A stretch of 64,000 bases of DNA from JAICJC01 sp963757605. GTDB lineage: Bacteria; Actinomycetota; Thermoleophilia; Gaiellales; JAICJC01. Location of the stretch: NCBI GenBank assembly GCA_963757605.1, contig CAVWSF010000003.1:558001-622000 (forward strand), given 5' to 3'. The notes under the pieces are model-generated. The model saw only the letters and a list, made by a program, of their open reading frames with translations, ran no database searches and was not told where the DNA came from. The position numbers and the translations under genes are program-made. Shown in pieces: positions 8,516 through 17,087 of this stretch; position 1 is the first letter of the stretch, and each line of letters opens with the position of its first letter.

Positions 8516-8920
8516 CTACCGCCCGGGCGCTCCTCGTCTGGCTCGAGCGTGGAGGAAGGCGGCGATCCCGCCAAGGACGAGCACGAGACCGAGCGCGAGC
8601 CACGGTCGCGGATCGAGGTACTCATCGCAACCGCGGGCGGTGGCGGTCTGCCAGCACACCGTTCCCGGCCCCTTCCGCTGGACGTAGGCCACGATCAGGA
8701 ATGGGACGCCGGCGCCCGTGATGGCCCCGAGGGCCGACCGAGGGACGGTCGACCGGCCCCACCGGAGCCCGGCGAACGCCCCGAGGGCGGCGACCGGGAG
8801 GAAGAAGGGCCCGATGAAGCTGACGAAGCTGATCGCCAGGCAGCCGCCGACGACCGCCCACACCCAGAACCATCCGCATTCGCCGAGGTGCCGCCCTCGC
8901 CACGATCTGATCGCGCTCAC
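8516..8920 (-). CDS. small membrane protein, unknown function
   Basis: A 134-aa protein with about four hydrophobic segments (FWVWAVVGGCLAISFVSFIG, FLPVAALGAFAGL, ALGAITGAGVPFLIVAYV and PWLALGLVLVLGGIAAFL), so an integral membrane protein. The GTG start at 8920 has GGGGGAGG about five bases upstream. The loop before the last segment holds two cysteines (PGTVCWQTATARGCDEY), which could form a disulfide outside the cell. The gene is divergent from the BMP solute-binding gene and ends 25 bases before deoC on the same strand. No named family is recognised. Confidence 0.75.
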   Translation of the reverse strand: MSAIRSWRGRHLGECGWFWVWAVVGGCLAISFVSFIGPFFLPVAALGAFAGLRWGRSTVPRSALGAITGAGVPFLIVAYVQRKGPGTVCWQTATARGCDEYLDPRPWLALGLVLVLGGIAAFLHARARRGAPGR

Positions 8921-9044
8921 GCCGACCTCCCCCGCAAGTGTAGGGGGCGACGTCCGCGGGCCAAAGCGGCCGGGACCCGGCATATCCGCGCCGGTGGTTG
9001 TAGGATGGCCCCCGTTTTCTGACCAACCCATCTCGGGAGGCAAT

Positions 9045-10076
9045 GTGAAGCGCTCACGAATCGTCGGGCTGGGAGCGCTCGCCGCGGTCGCGGCGGTCGC
9101 GCTTCTCGCCGCCGGCTGCGGCGGCGGCAGCTCGGGGTCCTCGACACCGGCAGCCGGGTCCGGGGGCAGCGGCGGCAAGGTGTTCAAGATCGGGCTCGTC
9201 ACCGACATCGGCGGGCTCGACGACAAGAGCTTCAACCACCTTGCCTTCGTGGGGATCCAGCGTGCGAAGTCGCAGCTCGGCGTCGACTTCAAGGTGCTCG
9301 AGTCGCACCAGGAGTCGGAGTACGTCCCGAACCTCCAGACGCTGGCCGCGCAGCACTATGACCTGGTGATCGCGGTCGGGTTCCTCATGGACGGTGCGAT
9401 CAAGAAGGTCGCCAAGGCCTTCCCGGACGTGAACTTCGCGATCATCGACGACGCGCCCGACCCGGCGCTGCCGAACGTCCAGGGGCTGCTCTTCAAGGAG
9501 CAGGAGTCGGGCTATCTGGCCGGCTACCTGGCGGCGCTCACGTCGAAGACGGGCACCGTCTCGACCGTCGGCGGCCAGAAGATCCCGCCGGTCGACCACT
9601 ACATCGCCGGGTTCATCGCTGGCGCGAAGGCCGCGAACCCCCAGGTCAAGGAGCTGAACGACTACTCGAACTCGTTCACCGACACGGCCAAGTGCAAACA
9701 GCTGGCGCTGAACCAGATCTCCCAGGGCTCCGACGTCGTGTTCCAGGTCGCCGGCGGCTGCGGCCTCGGCGCGCTGAGCGCGGCCAAGGAGAAGGGCGTC
9801 TGGGGCATCGGAGTCGATGCCGACCAGGCCTACCTGGGCGACTACATCCTGACGAGCGCCATCAAGAAGGTGGACGTGGCCGTGTTCGACACGATCAAGC
9901 AGGTCGTGGACGGCACGTTCCAGGGCGGCGCCGTCACGACGTTCGACGCCGCCAAGGGCGCGACCGGCCTTGGCGCGGTCAACTCGGCCGTCCCCGCGGA
10001 CGTCATCTCGAAGCTCGACGATCAGACGACGCAGCTGAAGTCGGGCGCGATCACCCCGCCGGACACCGTTCCGTGA
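9045..10076 (+). CDS. BMP-family (nucleoside/sugar) ABC substrate-binding lipoprotein
   Basis: A 343-aa basic-membrane-protein family solute receptor. The N-terminus is a lipoprotein signal (KRSRIVGLGALAAVAAVALLAAGC). The mature protein starts KVFKIGLVTDIGGLDDKSFN, the BMP hallmark with the aspartate that contacts the nucleoside ribose in the PnrA/BmpA group, and GIGVDADQ is also typical. The GTG at 9045 has GGGAGG five bases upstream; the ATG at 9043 leads at once to a stop. It is first in a five-gene plus-strand unit with ATPase, two permeases and deoA, so purine or pyrimidine nucleosides are the probable ligands. Confidence 0.95.
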   Translation: MKRSRIVGLGALAAVAAVALLAAGCGGGSSGSSTPAAGSGGSGGKVFKIGLVTDIGGLDDKSFNHLAFVGIQRAKSQLGVDFKVLESHQESEYVPNLQTLAAQHYDLVIAVGFLMDGAIKKVAKAFPDVNFAIIDDAPDPALPNVQGLLFKEQESGYLAGYLAALTSKTGTVSTVGGQKIPPVDHYIAGFIAGAKAANPQVKELNDYSNSFTDTAKCKQLALNQISQGSDVVFQVAGGCGLGALSAAKEKGVWGIGVDADQAYLGDYILTSAIKKVDVAVFDTIKQVVDGTFQGGAVTTFDAAKGATGLGAVNSAVPADVISKLDDQTTQLKSGAITPPDTVP

Positions 10077-10084
10077 TCGAACCG

Positions 10085-10113
10085 CCGGAGGGGCGGGCCT
10101 CCCGCCCCTCCGG
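10085..10113 (+). terminator. intercistronic hairpin after solute-binding gene
   Basis: A perfect 13-bp GC-rich stem with a 3-nt loop (10085-10097 with 10101-10113) sits between the receptor and ATPase genes. In ABC operons such hairpins usually stop part of the transcription or protect the upstream mRNA, giving more receptor than transporter. No T-tract follows. Confidence 0.7.
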
Positions 10114-10126
10114 CTCCTGATTCTCC

Positions 10127-11650
10127 ATGCCCGACGCACCGCTGCTCGAGCTCCGCGGGATCACCAAGCGCTTCGGCGAGGTGCTGGCGAACGACAGCAT
10201 CGACCTGGAGGTCGCCCCGGGCGAGGTGCACGCCCTCCTGGGGGAGAACGGCGCGGGCAAGTCGACCCTGATGAACGTCCTCTACGGGCTCACCTCGCCG
10301 GACTCCGGCGAGATCCGGTTCGACGGCAAGCCGCTTCGCCTGCGCTCGCCGCATGACGCGATCGACGCCGGCATCGGCATGGTGCACCAGCACTTCATGC
10401 TGATCCCGGTGATGACCGTGACCGAGAACATCGTGCTCGCCGCCGAGCCGCACAACGGGCCGCTGCTCGACGTCCGCAAGGCGCAGGAGGACGTCCGCAG
10501 CCTGTCGGAGCGCTATGGCCTCGCCGTGCGCCCCGAGGCGCGGGTCGAGTCCATCGGCGTCGCCCAGCAGCAGCGGGTCGAGATCCTGAAGGCCCTCTAC
10601 CGCAGCGCGCGGCTCCTCATACTCGACGAGCCGACCGCCGTGCTCACGCCCCAGGAGACGCACGAGCTCTTCCAGGTCGTGAAGGCGCTGAAGGAGCAGG
10701 GCACCTCCATCATCTTCATCACCCACAAGCTGGGCGAGGTGCTCGAGGTGTCCGACCGGATCACGGTGCTCCGCCGCGGCAAGGCGGTCGCCACCGTCAC
10801 GACGGCCGGAAGCTCCGAGCGCGAGCTCGCCGAGCTGATGGTCGGACGGCCCGTCCTCTTGCGGGTCGAGAAGGGGGCGGCGCAGCCCGGCGACGTCCTG
10901 CTCTCGGTTCGCGACCTCGTCGTCCACGACAGCCGCGGGCTCGAAGCGGTCCGCGGGGCGTCGTTCGAGGTGCGGGCGGGCGAGATCGTGGGGCTGGCAG
11001 GCGTCGACGGCAACGGCCAGAGCGAGCTGGTCGAGGCGATCACCGGCCTTCGGAAGCCGACGTCCGGCGACATCGCCGCCGAGGGCCACGAGCTCTCCGG
11101 CCACGGGGCCCGGACGAGCTTCGAGGCCGGCGTCGGCCACATTCCGGAGGACCGCCACCTGCGCGGGCTCGTGCTCGATTTCACGCTCGCCGAGAACCTC
11201 GGCCTGCGCGATGTCCGCCACCCGCCCGCCTCCCGCTGGGGCTTCCTGCGCCCGCGCGCCATCGCCGAGCGGGCTCGCCGCCTCCTGAGCGAGTACGACG
11301 TGCGCGGAGGCGGGCCCGACACGCGGGCCGGCTCGCTCTCGGGCGGAAACCAGCAGAAGGTGGTCGTGGCGCGCGAGATGTCGGGCACACGGCGGATCCT
11401 CGTCGCCGCGCAGCCGACGCGCGGGCTCGACGTCGGCGCGATCGAGTTCGTCCACCAGCGGCTGGTGGCCGTGCGCGAGCTGGGCGTCGCGATCCTGCTC
11501 GTGAGCTTCGAGCTCGAGGAGATCCTCTCGCTCTCGGACCGCATCCTGGTCATGTACGAGGGCCGGATCGTCGCCGAGCACACGCCGGACGTGAGCGAGT
11601 CCGTCCTCGGCGTCGAGATGATGGGCGGCCGGACCGCCGCCGCGGTATGA
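10127..11650 (+). CDS. nucleoside/sugar ABC transporter ATPase, two fused domains
   Basis: This 507-aa protein has two tandem ATPase domains, as in NupA/YufO and RbsA. Domain 1 has a full Walker A (GENGAGKST), a signature-like VAQQQRVEIL and Walker B LLILDEPT. Domain 2 has a degenerate Walker A (VDGNGQSE), the signature LSGGNQQK and a degenerate Walker B (AAQPTRGLD), which is normal for this family because one site is catalytic and the other structural. It energises uptake through the two permeases that follow. The stop overlaps the next ATG by four bases. Confidence 0.96.
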   Translation: MPDAPLLELRGITKRFGEVLANDSIDLEVAPGEVHALLGENGAGKSTLMNVLYGLTSPDSGEIRFDGKPLRLRSPHDAIDAGIGMVHQHFMLIPVMTVTENIVLAAEPHNGPLLDVRKAQEDVRSLSERYGLAVRPEARVESIGVAQQQRVEILKALYRSARLLILDEPTAVLTPQETHELFQVVKALKEQGTSIIFITHKLGEVLEVSDRITVLRRGKAVATVTTAGSSERELAELMVGRPVLLRVEKGAAQPGDVLLSVRDLVVHDSRGLEAVRGASFEVRAGEIVGLAGVDGNGQSELVEAITGLRKPTSGDIAAEGHELSGHGARTSFEAGVGHIPEDRHLRGLVLDFTLAENLGLRDVRHPPASRWGFLRPRAIAERARRLLSEYDVRGGGPDTRAGSLSGGNQQKVVVAREMSGTRRILVAAQPTRGLDVGAIEFVHQRLVAVRELGVAILLVSFELEEILSLSDRILVMYEGRIVAEHTPDVSESVLGVEMMGGRTAAAV

Positions 11651-12822
11651 CGGACCGCGTCAAGGCCTGGCTCCGCGCCAAGGCGCCGGCCGTCCTGCTC
11701 CCCGTCGGCACCACGGTGCTGGCGTTCGCGATCGGCGGCCTCGTCGTGGCGCTCACCGGCCACAACCCGTTCGCGGCCTACAAGGCGATCTTCAACGGCA
11801 CCGGCCTGAACTACCTCCTGCCGTGGACGTCGGCCGAGGACAAGGACTTCGCCGCGCTCAACCTCCAGCAGACGCTGATCCTGACGACGCCGCTCATGCT
11901 GACGGCGCTGGCGGTCGCGCTGCCCTTCAAGTGCGGGATGTTCAACATCGGCGGGCAGGGCCAGTACGTGGTCGGGATCGTGGCGTCGATCATCGTCGGG
12001 ACGCACTTCGCCGGCCTCTCGCAGCCGGTGCACCTGACGCTCGCCGTGGTCGCGGCGGCACTCGCCGGGGCGGTCTGGGGCGGGATCGCCGGGGCGATGA
12101 AGGCGGCGGTTGGCGCCCACGAGGTCATCTCGACGATCATGCTGAACTGGATCGCGATCTACGGCGCGCAGTACCTGTTCGAGCTAAACGGCCCGCTCCA
12201 GGGGCCGCTGCGCGACGTGCCCCAGTCGTCCGAGGTGGCGGACTCCGCCAAGCTGCCCGCCGTCTGGGGCGTGCTCCAGCCGCTCCACGCCGGCATCTTC
12301 CTGGCCCTCGCGGCGCTCGTCGTCTACCACATCCTCATCAACCGGACGGTCTTCGGCTACGAGGTGCGGGCCGTCGGCCACAACTCGGAGGCGGCCCGCT
12401 ACGGCGGCATCGGCGTGTCGCGGAGCTACATCGCCACGCTTGCCATCGGCGGCGCCTTCGCCGGCCTGGCCGGGTCGTGCGACGTGCTCGGCTGGGAGTT
12501 CCACATCGTGACGAACGACATCGCCGTGAGCCAGATCGGGTTCATCGGGATCGCCGTGGCGCTGCTCGGGCGAAACGAGGCCATCGGGATCGCGTTCGCG
12601 GCCCTGCTCTTCGGCGGCCTCCAGGTCGGGACGTCCCCGCGGGCGCTCGACCCGACGATCTTCCCGCCCCAGCTCGCAGGCAACCTGGCGATCATCATCC
12701 AGGGCCTCATCATCCTCTTCGTCGGCGCGCAGCTCCTGCTCGTCTACGCCTGGCGCGCCCGGCGCGGGCGCCGGGCCGAGGCGCCGCCGCCGACGACGCT
12801 CGTCGAGCCGACGGGGGCATGA
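11647..12822 (+). CDS. nucleoside ABC transporter permease 1
   Basis: A 391-aa integral membrane permease of the BPD_transp_2 (ribose/nucleoside) family. It has about nine hydrophobic segments, the conserved PFKCGMFNIGGQGQ motif and an EVRAVGHNSEAARYGGI cytoplasmic loop that contacts the ATPase. It pairs with the next permease, as in NupB/NupC or YufP/YufQ. The start overlaps the ATPase stop (ATGA) and the stop overlaps the next start (ATGA), so all three are translationally coupled. The C-terminus is Pro-rich and cytoplasmic. Confidence 0.95.
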   Translation: MTDRVKAWLRAKAPAVLLPVGTTVLAFAIGGLVVALTGHNPFAAYKAIFNGTGLNYLLPWTSAEDKDFAALNLQQTLILTTPLMLTALAVALPFKCGMFNIGGQGQYVVGIVASIIVGTHFAGLSQPVHLTLAVVAAALAGAVWGGIAGAMKAAVGAHEVISTIMLNWIAIYGAQYLFELNGPLQGPLRDVPQSSEVADSAKLPAVWGVLQPLHAGIFLALAALVVYHILINRTVFGYEVRAVGHNSEAARYGGIGVSRSYIATLAIGGAFAGLAGSCDVLGWEFHIVTNDIAVSQIGFIGIAVALLGRNEAIGIAFAALLFGGLQVGTSPRALDPTIFPPQLAGNLAIIIQGLIILFVGAQLLLVYAWRARRGRRAEAPPPTTLVEPTGA

Positions 12823-14003
12823 CGGCGCTCGACCGCATCCCGCGCGGCGCTCGGGGCATCGCGATCCTCGGAATCGTCGTCGGCCTGATCGGGCTCGAGC
12901 TGGCCCTGCCGCCGCTTCAGGTGCAGGCCGCGGCGATCCCGATCGTGCTCGGGCTCGCCGCGCTGGCATGCGCCATCTGGGCGCTCTCGCGCCACGAGCG
13001 CAAGCTCGGCCTGTGGACGCTCTTCGTCGCCGTCGTGGCGACGGTGTTCGCAATCTGGGTGCAGGACCAGAGCGATACGTCGACCTCGCTCGTCGTGAAC
13101 TCGGGTCTCTTCGCGGCCACCCTCGTCTACGCGACGCCGCTCGCCTACGCCGCGCTCGGCGGCATCTTCTCCGAGCGCTCGGGAGTCGTGAACATCGGCC
13201 TCGAGGGGATGATGCTCACCGGCGCGTTCTTCGGGATCTGGGGCACCGTCTGGAGCGGCCACTGGGAGATCGGCCTGGTCGTGGCGATGGTCGCGGGGGC
13301 CGTCGTCGCGCTGGTGCACGCGGTGTTCTCGATCCATCTGCGCGCCGACCAGATCGTCACCGGCACGGCGATCAACTTCCTCGCACTCGGCATCACGGGC
13401 TACGCCTTCATCGACATCTACGGCTCGAACGGCACGCCGCCGTCGATCGACTCCGTGCCCAACGTCAACCTGCCCGGCGTCGACTCGATCCCCGGCATCG
13501 GCGGCGTCTTCGGGTCGCTCAACCTGATGATCTGGATCGTGTTCGCGCTCCTGATCCTGACCGAGGTCATCCTCTTCCGCACGCCGATCGGCCTGCGCAT
13601 CCGGTCGGTGGGCGAGCACCCGCGCGCGGCCGACACGGTCGGCATCCCCGTCTACCGCGTCCGCTACGCCTGCGTGATCCTGTCGGGCGTCCTGGCGGCG
13701 CTCGGCGGCGCCTACCTCTCGGTCGGGTTCGTCGGCTCGTTCGGCCAGAACATGACGGCCGGGCGCGGGTTCATCGCCCTGGCGGCCGTGATCTTCGGCA
13801 AGTGGCGCCCGTACGGCGCGTTCGGCGCGTGCCTCCTCTTCGGGTTCGCGAACGGCCTGGTGGACCGGCTCCAATCGGTGGCCGGCGTTTCGCCCAACCT
13901 GCTCGCCACGCTGCCCTACGTCCTCACGCTGATCGCGCTCGTCGGCCTCGTGGGCCGCTCCCGCCCGCCGGCCGCCGACGGGCAGCCGTACGTGAAGGGC
14001 TAG
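12819..14003 (+). CDS. nucleoside ABC transporter permease 2
   Basis: A 394-aa permease of the same family as its upstream partner, with the signature GIFSERSGVVNIGLEGMML that marks the NupC/YufQ branch and the coupling loop RIRSVGEHPRAADTVGI. It has three extra N-terminal hydrophobic segments before the conserved core. Together with the previous protein it should form the heterodimeric channel for nucleosides delivered by the BMP receptor. The last codons include GAAGGG, which serves as the ribosome site for deoA. Confidence 0.95.
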   Translation: MTALDRIPRGARGIAILGIVVGLIGLELALPPLQVQAAAIPIVLGLAALACAIWALSRHERKLGLWTLFVAVVATVFAIWVQDQSDTSTSLVVNSGLFAATLVYATPLAYAALGGIFSERSGVVNIGLEGMMLTGAFFGIWGTVWSGHWEIGLVVAMVAGAVVALVHAVFSIHLRADQIVTGTAINFLALGITGYAFIDIYGSNGTPPSIDSVPNVNLPGVDSIPGIGGVFGSLNLMIWIVFALLILTEVILFRTPIGLRIRSVGEHPRAADTVGIPVYRVRYACVILSGVLAALGGAYLSVGFVGSFGQNMTAGRGFIALAAVIFGKWRPYGAFGACLLFGFANGLVDRLQSVAGVSPNLLATLPYVLTLIALVGLVGRSRPPAADGQPYVKG

Positions 14004-14005
14004 CG

Positions 14006-15265
14006 CTGCCGGGCACCGCGACGCGGATCGTCGACCTGATCGCGAGGAAGCGCGACGGGCTCGAGCTGTCGGCGGACGAGATCCGGGCGCTGGTCGACCC
14101 GGAGGTGCCCGACTACCAGCTCGCGGCGTTCCTGATGGCGGTCGTCCTGCGCGGCCTCAGCGATCGCGAGACCGCCGACCTCCTCGAGGCCATGGTCGAC
14201 TCGGGCGAGCGGATCGACCTCTCGCCCGTCGGCCGCCCCGTGGCCGACAAGCACTCGACCGGCGGCGTGGGCGACAAGACCACCCTCGTCGTGGCGCCGA
14301 TCGTCGCGGCCGCCGGGACGCCCGTCGCCAAGCTCTCCGGCCGCGGCCTCGGCCACACGGGCGGCACGCTCGACAAGCTGGAGTCGATCCCGGGGTTCCG
14401 GGTCGACCTCTCGATCCCGGAGCTCGTCTCGCAGGTGGCCGAGCACGGAATCGCCGTCGCCGCCCAGACCGCCGACATCGTCCCGGCCGACAAGCGCCTC
14501 TATGCGCTCCGCGACGTCACGGCCACGGTGCAGTCGATCCCGCTGATCGCGACCAGCATCATGTCGAAGAAGATCGCCGCGGGCGCCTCGCGGCTCGTGC
14601 TCGACGTGAAGGTCGGCCAGGGCGCGTTCATGGGAGACGTCGAGTCGGCGCGGGCGCTCTCGCACGCGATGATGCGCCTCGGCGAGGCGGCCGGGCTGCC
14701 GACGACCTGCATGCTCTCCTCGATGGAGGAGCCGCTCGGCTGCGCCGTGGGGAACGCGCTCGAGGTGGCCGAGGCCGTGGCGACGCTCGAGCGCCGGGGC
14801 CCGGCCGACTTCACGGAGCTCTGCCTCGTCGCGGCCGGGCTGATGCTGGGCGACCGGGACGTGGCCGAGGACGCACTTCGCTCCGGCAGGGCGCTCGCCG
14901 CCTACCGGGAGTGGATCGCCGCGCAGGGCGGCGACCCCGACGCGCCGCTGCCCGCAGCGCCGGACGTGACCGAGGTGCGGGCGGACCGCTCCGGCGTCGT
15001 CGAGCGCTGCCACTCGCGCGGGATCGCCGACGCAGCGATGCGGCTCGGCGCCGGCCGTGCGCGCAAGGAGGACGCCGTCGACCACGCGGTCGGGATCGTC
15101 GTGCACCGAAAGCGCGGCGACCGCGTGGAGGCCGGCGACGTCCTGGCGACCGTGCACTCGCGCGGCCCGGCCGACGAGGACGCCGTGCGGACGAGCTTCG
15201 AGCTCGCCGACGCGGACGTCGAGCGCGAGCCGGTGGTGCTCGAGGTGCTCAGCGCAGCGACGTGA
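14006..15265 (+). CDS. deoA: thymidine / pyrimidine-nucleoside phosphorylase
   Basis: This enzyme splits pyrimidine (deoxy)nucleosides with phosphate into base and (deoxy)ribose-1-phosphate, feeding DeoC after mutase action. Signature motifs are visible: DKHSTGGVGDK, KLSGRGLGHTGGTLDKLE, SKKIAAG and DVKVGQGAFM. The normal N-terminus (RIVDLIARKRDG) is present, but no ATG, GTG or TTG lies before it in frame. A CTG at 14006, seven bases after GAAGGG at 13994-13999, is the best start and gives 419 aa against the usual ~433. It follows the permease stop by two bases and closes the transporter operon. It overlaps the convergent next gene by 17 bases. Confidence 0.93.
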   Translation: MPGTATRIVDLIARKRDGLELSADEIRALVDPEVPDYQLAAFLMAVVLRGLSDRETADLLEAMVDSGERIDLSPVGRPVADKHSTGGVGDKTTLVVAPIVAAAGTPVAKLSGRGLGHTGGTLDKLESIPGFRVDLSIPELVSQVAEHGIAVAAQTADIVPADKRLYALRDVTATVQSIPLIATSIMSKKIAAGASRLVLDVKVGQGAFMGDVESARALSHAMMRLGEAAGLPTTCMLSSMEEPLGCAVGNALEVAEAVATLERRGPADFTELCLVAAGLMLGDRDVAEDALRSGRALAAYREWIAAQGGDPDAPLPAAPDVTEVRADRSGVVERCHSRGIADAAMRLGAGRARKEDAVDHAVGIVVHRKRGDRVEAGDVLATVHSRGPADEDAVRTSFELADADVEREPVVLEVLSAAT

Positions 15266-15884
15266 CCGCGGCCTCGGCGTCGTCCGCCGGCATCGGGTTG
15301 TTGTAGACCGGCGAGCCCGGCTGCTGGCGGGCGCCGCCGTCGTGAAGGCTGCCCGTGTCGACGGGCGCGAAGCCGACCTCCTCGATCAGGCCCGCCACGA
15401 TCTCCTTCGCCCCGTCGTCGTCGCCTGCGAGGTAGATCGCAAGCCGTTCGGCGCGCGGCGCGTTCGGCCGGCCCTCGCTCCCGAGCGGGCGGAAGTTCAT
15501 CGTGTTGAACGACTTCACCACCCGCGCGCCGGACAGGTGGCGGGCCAGGAGCTCGGTCGACGTGGTCTCGCCGCTCTCGAGCTCGGCGATCTCGCCGTCG
15601 CGCTGCGGGTAGTAGTTGTTGGCGTCGATCACGACCTTGCCGGCGAACGCGTCGGCGGGCAGGTCGGGATACGCGCGCAGCGGGATCGCGATCAGGACGA
15701 CGTCGCTCGCCCGAGCCGCGTCGTCGACGGTACCCGCGTGGGCGTTGGGGCCCAGATCGTCGACCAGCTCCGCCAGCGATTCGGGGCCGCGCGAATTGGC
15801 GATGGTCACGTCGTGCCCTGCTCCGGCGAAGAGCCGCGCGGCCGTCGCGCCGATGTTGCCGCTTCCGATGATGCCGATCCTCAT
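15249..15884 (-). CDS. NADPH-dependent F420 reductase-like / NAD(P)-binding oxidoreductase
   Basis: A 211-aa single-domain Rossmann protein starting MRIGIIGSGNIGATAARLF, with NSRGPESL in the position that binds the NADP phosphate. This is the layout of NADPH:F420 oxidoreductases (Npd/FNO) and related YfjM-type reductases. Further family blocks are VVLIAIPLRAY, VVIDANNYYPQRDG and VVKSFNTMNF. The ATG at 15884 has AAGGAG seven bases upstream. Electron transfer between NADPH and F420 is the family role; the exact acceptor here is not proven. It is the last gene of a minus-strand run and overlaps deoA tail-to-tail. Confidence 0.85.
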   Translation of the reverse strand: MRIGIIGSGNIGATAARLFAGAGHDVTIANSRGPESLAELVDDLGPNAHAGTVDDAARASDVVLIAIPLRAYPDLPADAFAGKVVIDANNYYPQRDGEIAELESGETTSTELLARHLSGARVVKSFNTMNFRPLGSEGRPNAPRAERLAIYLAGDDDGAKEIVAGLIEEVGFAPVDTGSLHDGGARQQPGSPVYNNPMPADDAEAAVTSLR

Positions 15885-15915
15885 CTCGATCTCCTTTGTC
15901 GACGTGCTCTGCAAG

Positions 15916-16260
15916 CTAGCGCAGCCGCTCCGCCGACCGGCAGAGCGGCGCGACGACGGCCGCGACGGCATCCAGGTCGCGCGGCAGGTCGGCCCAGTGC
16001 ACGCGCGCGAACGGCGCGAAGCGCCCGTCTGCTCGGACAACCGCGACCTGGATGACCCGGTCGGCCGAGCGCACGACGACGCCGCGCTCGCGGTCGGCGA
16101 TGAGCCACGCAGTGTGGGCGACCAGCGTGTCGCCCTCGTCCGCGTCGCGCCCGGGGCGCAGGTGCGCGCCGGGATCGGCGACCACCTCGGCCAACTCCGA
16201 CAGCCCGAGGAGCGGCAGCAGCGACTCGGCGCTCGGCGGCCACGGCTCCACGCCGCTCAT
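15916..16260 (-). CDS. hypothetical protein, coupled to EamA transporter
   Basis: A 114-aa soluble protein of unknown function, starting MSGVEPWPPSAESLLPLLG and containing a beta-rich middle part (GVVVRSADRVIQVAVVRADGRF). It has no signal peptide or cysteines in conserved spacing. The ATG overlaps the stop of the upstream EamA transporter gene by four bases, so it is translated together with it. I do not recognise a family. Its presence within the run PEP-mutase-like, EamA, this gene, F420-reductase-like suggests a shared small-molecule role, but nothing more can be said. Confidence 0.7.
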   Translation of the reverse strand: MSGVEPWPPSAESLLPLLGLSELAEVVADPGAHLRPGRDADEGDTLVAHTAWLIADRERGVVVRSADRVIQVAVVRADGRFAPFARVHWADLPRDLDAVAAVVAPLCRSAERLR

Positions 16261-17087
16261 CCCGTGGCCGCTGCCAGCAGCGTGGTGCCCGTCAGGGTGA
16301 GCACGATCCCGGCGATCTGGACTCGCGCCGGACGCTCGCGCAGGAAGATCACGCTGAGGACGACGCTGATCGTCGCGAACTGCGCACCGCAGACTGACGC
16401 GACGCTGACGGGGCCGCGGTCGACGGCGGCGACGAACGCGCCGAAGGCGACCGCGTCGACGGCTCCGATGGCCGACAACCGCCACAGGTCGGCGCGTGGA
16501 AGGGTGACGGTGGGCCGCCGCAGCACGATCGGCACGAGCACGACGAGCGCGCAGAACCTGCCGATCGTCACCGCGGTGAAGGGCTCGAGCGGGTCGGTCA
16601 GCCCGTACATGACGAACATCAGGCCGAACACCCCGCCGGCAAGGATCGCCCAGCCCGCTCCGCTCGCGCTCCGCTCACCTCGCTCCGCGCACGAGAGCGA
16701 CGTCCCCACCACCGCCAGCACGATCCCCACGACCACGGCCGCGCCGACCTGCTCGCCGCCTGCAATCGCGACGAGCGCCGCGATGCCGCCCTCGAGCCCG
16801 ACCAGCGGCGCGACGACCGCCAGGGAGCCGCGCCGGATGGCCAGGATGTAGCACCCGAACCCGGCCAGCTCGAGCAGGCCTGCGGCGGCCGCGGCGGGCG
16901 CGTGCGACCAGGCATCGCCGCCCGGCACGCCCTCGAAGGCGAGGGCCAACGGGAGCGTGACCACCGTGCTCGTCGCAAGGACGGCCAGGGTCGTGACCGC
17001 GATGTCGACGCGGCGGCTCACGGTGACCAACCACAGGTTGACCACCGCCCAGGCGACCGCGGCACCGAGCCCGAGGGCAACCGTCAC
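16257..17087 (-). CDS. EamA/DMT-superfamily transporter
   Basis: A 276-aa protein with ten hydrophobic segments arranged as two five-helix repeats, the drug/metabolite transporter layout. Helix-end motifs include AGFGCYILAIRRGSLAVVAPL in the first repeat and FGAFVAAVDRGPVSVASV in the second. Such proteins usually export small metabolites across the inner membrane; the substrate is unknown. The GTG start overlaps the stop of the PEP-mutase-like gene (GTGA), and its own stop overlaps the next start, so three genes are chained. Confidence 0.88.
   Translation of the reverse strand: MTVALGLGAAVAWAVVNLWLVTVSRRVDIAVTTLAVLATSTVVTLPLALAFEGVPGGDAWSHAPAAAAAGLLELAGFGCYILAIRRGSLAVVAPLVGLEGGIAALVAIAGGEQVGAAVVVGIVLAVVGTSLSCAERGERSASGAGWAILAGGVFGLMFVMYGLTDPLEPFTAVTIGRFCALVVLVPIVLRRPTVTLPRADLWRLSAIGAVDAVAFGAFVAAVDRGPVSVASVCGAQFATISVVLSVIFLRERPARVQIAGIVLTLTGTTLLAAATG

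Noticed and set aside
8996..9006. TAGGAT as -10 box for the BMP receptor gene
   Set aside because: The hexamer is at 9001-9006, but no supporting -35 or comparison is available, and the gene has a normal ribosome site, so the call would be weak.
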